Positions 61,601 through 64,000 of a stretch of 64,000 nt of DNA are shown here, one piece after another. Positions within the stretch are counted from its first letter, which is position 1. The number at the start of each line of letters is the position of its first letter. The DNA comes from Pardosa pseudoannulata (lineage: Eukaryota; Arthropoda; Arachnida; Araneae; Lycosidae). Location of the stretch: the NCBI GenBank assembly GCA_032207245.1, contig CM063504.1, positions 78,741,369 through 78,805,368 of the forward strand, read 5' to 3'. The notes under the pieces were generated by a model. It searched no databases and was not told where the DNA came from. It saw only the letters and a list, made by a program, of their open reading frames with translations. The translations under genes and the position numbers were made by a program.

Positions 61601-62900
61601 ACTAACTGTAGAAGAATGCAATAACAATTAGTCATCAAAAATAAAGTAAGCACTTAATCATTTTCATCTATTATAAAACTATACTAATGAAAAAATAGGG
61701 GTATCTATTGAATATAATTTAAAAAATTAAGATTAGAAATATAATATAACTCTAATTCATTTTCTAGTAACTTTATTACTTTTATTGTAACTACTTGAGA
61801 TGAATAGTGATATAATTTATTAATAAATGAAATGAGTCTGCAATTTCTTAGAAATTTTTCTATAGTTTATTAAATATTACAAATTCATGATAGGTCAAAA
61901 GAGACTACACTTATGAAATATGAAAAGAAAATGCATATGTTATATTATATTTATCACAAGAATGTGTTTCAACAGTATATCTATTAGCTTACAAAATGAA
62001 TTACAGTCATCAGAAAACTATATTCCATACAGTCAGGTAATAATAAAGCAATCTATTTTATGTAAGCAGTTCAAGCTCTCATGACGTGCGACAATAAATA
62101 TAGAAGAATGCAATAACAGTTAGTCATCACAAATAAAGTAAAATCTTAATTATATTAATCTATTATAAAACTATACTAATGAGAAAAAATAGTAGTGTCT
62201 ATTGAATATAATTTAAAAAATTAAGGTTAGAAATATAATATAAATCTAATTCATTTTCTAATAACTTTATTACTTTTATTGTTACTCCTTGAGATAAAAA
62301 TAGTGATATAATTTATTAATAAATGAAATGAGTCTGGAATTTCTTATAAATTTTTCTATAGTTTTATTAAATATTAAAAATTTATGACAAGTCAAACGAT
62401 ATTACACTTGCGAATTATGAAAAAAACATTCTTTTTATGTTATATTACATTTAACAATATAATGTTCTTCAAAAATAATGCTATTAGTTTACAGAATAAA
62501 TTACAGTCATCTGAAAACTGTATTCCACAAAATTAATTAATCATACAGCAATCTATTTTATGTAAGCACTACATACTGTCTTGACAATTGATAATAAATG
62601 TAGAAAAATGCAATAACTAATTAATTATCATAAATTAAAGTAAACGCTTAATTATATCAATCTATTATAAAACTATACTAATGTGAAAAAAATATGGGTT
62701 TCTATTAAATAGAATTATAAAATTGTAGTTTTAAATATAACATAGATTTAATTTCTTTACTAGTAGTTTTATTACTTTTATTGTAACTTCTTGAGATGAA
62801 TAATGGCATAATTTAATAATAAATGAAATAAGCCTGGAAATATTTTATGAATTTTTCTATAGTTTTATTAATTATTATAAATTTATAAAAGGTCAAAAGA
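58640..62900. repeat. ~490 bp satellite, 9 monomers, with alternating monomer types
   Basis: AYARCAATCT followed by ATTTTATGTAAG recurs near 58757, 59141, 59646, 60135, 60629, 61062, 61555, 62045 and 62536. All monomers carry ACTTTTATTGTAACTACTTG (except one with a ~60 bp deletion near 60850) and AATGAAATGAGTCTGGAAT. Diagnostic variants define types. A (60135, 61062, 62045) has CAAGCTCTCATGACGT. B (60629, 61555) has GCATCAAGTAATAATACAGC and AGCACTTAATCAT. C (59646, 62536) has CTGTCTTGACAATTG. The order is C-A-B-A-B-A-C after two earlier divergent units. Confidence 0.95.
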
Positions 62901-64000
62901 GATACTCTTTAGAAGATATAACACTTTTTGACCATTACATAAGAATTCACACATTTAAAGCTTTTTTTTCTGAGTCATTTTATGAATTTTATATGTCATA
63001 GCCTTTCATAAATATACGATGTAAATTGTAAACAGAGAAAACTTAATTGATTTGATTATTTTACCCATAAAATTTAGTTTCACTAGGGTTAAGTATTTCT
63101 CTGTCTAGACAGTGCTAATTTCCACTCTTATTGCGTGATTTTCCGCAATTTTTCAAAAATTCATAAGTTGTGTAGTGATTTTGAATAAGAGCTTTTAATA
63201 GTATCTTTAATGATCAATTAAAAGCATATAAAGTTCTAACATTTATTTAAAAAATATGATAAAATATTAATCATGAATCAAAACATTAATTCTAAACTTT
63301 ACTCAACAAAATCTTTTATAATGTAATATACTCGGTAAAAAAATGATGAATAACATAAATCTTATGTTATTTATATAATGTATAATGAGTTTTCATGTAG
63401 TCAGTCATGATATTTATATGATGCCATTTTATGAAATATATACACAAATACACAGTGGGTATCAATTTGCACCCTACAACTTCATTTACATGTTTATTCA
63501 CAGTTATGACAGACACTGCTTTTGTCAGGCAGTATTTGTTGCTTTTATATATATCTGAGAGGGGAGACGATTTATGGAATTTATCTAATATATGCCCATA
63601 ATATTTTACTCTATATTTTAGATTTATCATATAGCAATGAATAGGCATGCAAGTCATCTTAATAAACAGTTTTTTCTCGATATATATTTTCTATTGTGTT
63701 TATATTGTGCTTCCATTGTGCAATCCAAAAATATCCCTCGCCACTTCGTTGTTCCTACAATTTACAATGGAGAAATCATAACAAATTCATAATTTCTCAT
63801 TCCATAATCATCAGGAAATGTATTGAAAGAAACAATGATGACTGCGTAGACAAACAGTTAATCTAATTTTCCATATCGAGCAGAATTTCTTTTACTACAT
63901 TTCCATTTCGGTTATAATTAAGGTCGTATCTTTATGGAAAATCAGCAATGTATAAAAAAATATTGTGGAGTATTTTTAGGAAACTAAAGAATTCAAGTGC
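62901..64000. other. no gene seen
   Basis: A 96-codon minus-strand frame (63367-63657) is unrecognised. No repeat was identified. Confidence 0.55.

Overview
This window looks like AT-rich, repeat-dominated nuclear DNA from an invertebrate animal. The mobile elements are metazoan types: a BEL/Pao LTR retrotransposon, Tc1-like and piggyBac transposons, and tRNA-derived SINEs. The SINE at 52.4 kb has a body motif (CCTTTCATCCCTTC) that I associate from memory with arachnids and, in a related form, with cephalopods. An arachnid such as a spider is my best guess, but it is only a guess. No intact host gene, tRNA, rRNA or CRISPR array is visible, and almost every open reading frame is either a transposon fragment or a (TA)n artefact.

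Layout. At 0.3-1.2 kb there is a GC-rich 0.9 kb element with terminal inverted repeats; a 127 bp relative lies at 24.2 kb. At 2.7-3.8 kb a ~272 bp satellite runs into a 100-N gap, and the same satellite resumes on the far side of the second 100-N gap (26.09-28.7 kb). A SINE on the minus strand follows the first gap, and a piggyBac fragment lies at 6.7 kb. From 9.5 to 18.1 kb there is a decayed BEL/Pao element. Its gag is split by a ~3.2 kb insertion with a Helitron-like left edge, and that insertion has its own internal duplications. A probable solo LTR lies on the minus strand at 20.5-21.2 kb, a 338 bp inverted-repeat element at 23.5 kb, and a Tc1-like element with an inactivated DD34E transposase at 30.4-31.6 kb.

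From 32.8 to 46.9 kb four unrelated tandem arrays follow one another, with monomers of about 191, 477, 545 and 355 bp. At 58.6-62.9 kb a ~490 bp satellite shows alternating monomer types, that is, a higher-order repeat. Between these lie eleven long (TA)n tracts, several compound with (CA)n, (GT)n or (CT)n, a degraded second Tc1-like relic (51 kb), a second SINE (52.4 kb) and a second partial copy of the insertion found in the BEL gag (54.3 kb).

Taken together this resembles a heterochromatic or gene-poor region built of satellites and dead transposons. I found no new functional system. The most notable observations are the satellite higher-order organisation, the shared satellite at both assembly gaps, the deletion-biased monomers at array edges, and the nested insertion.
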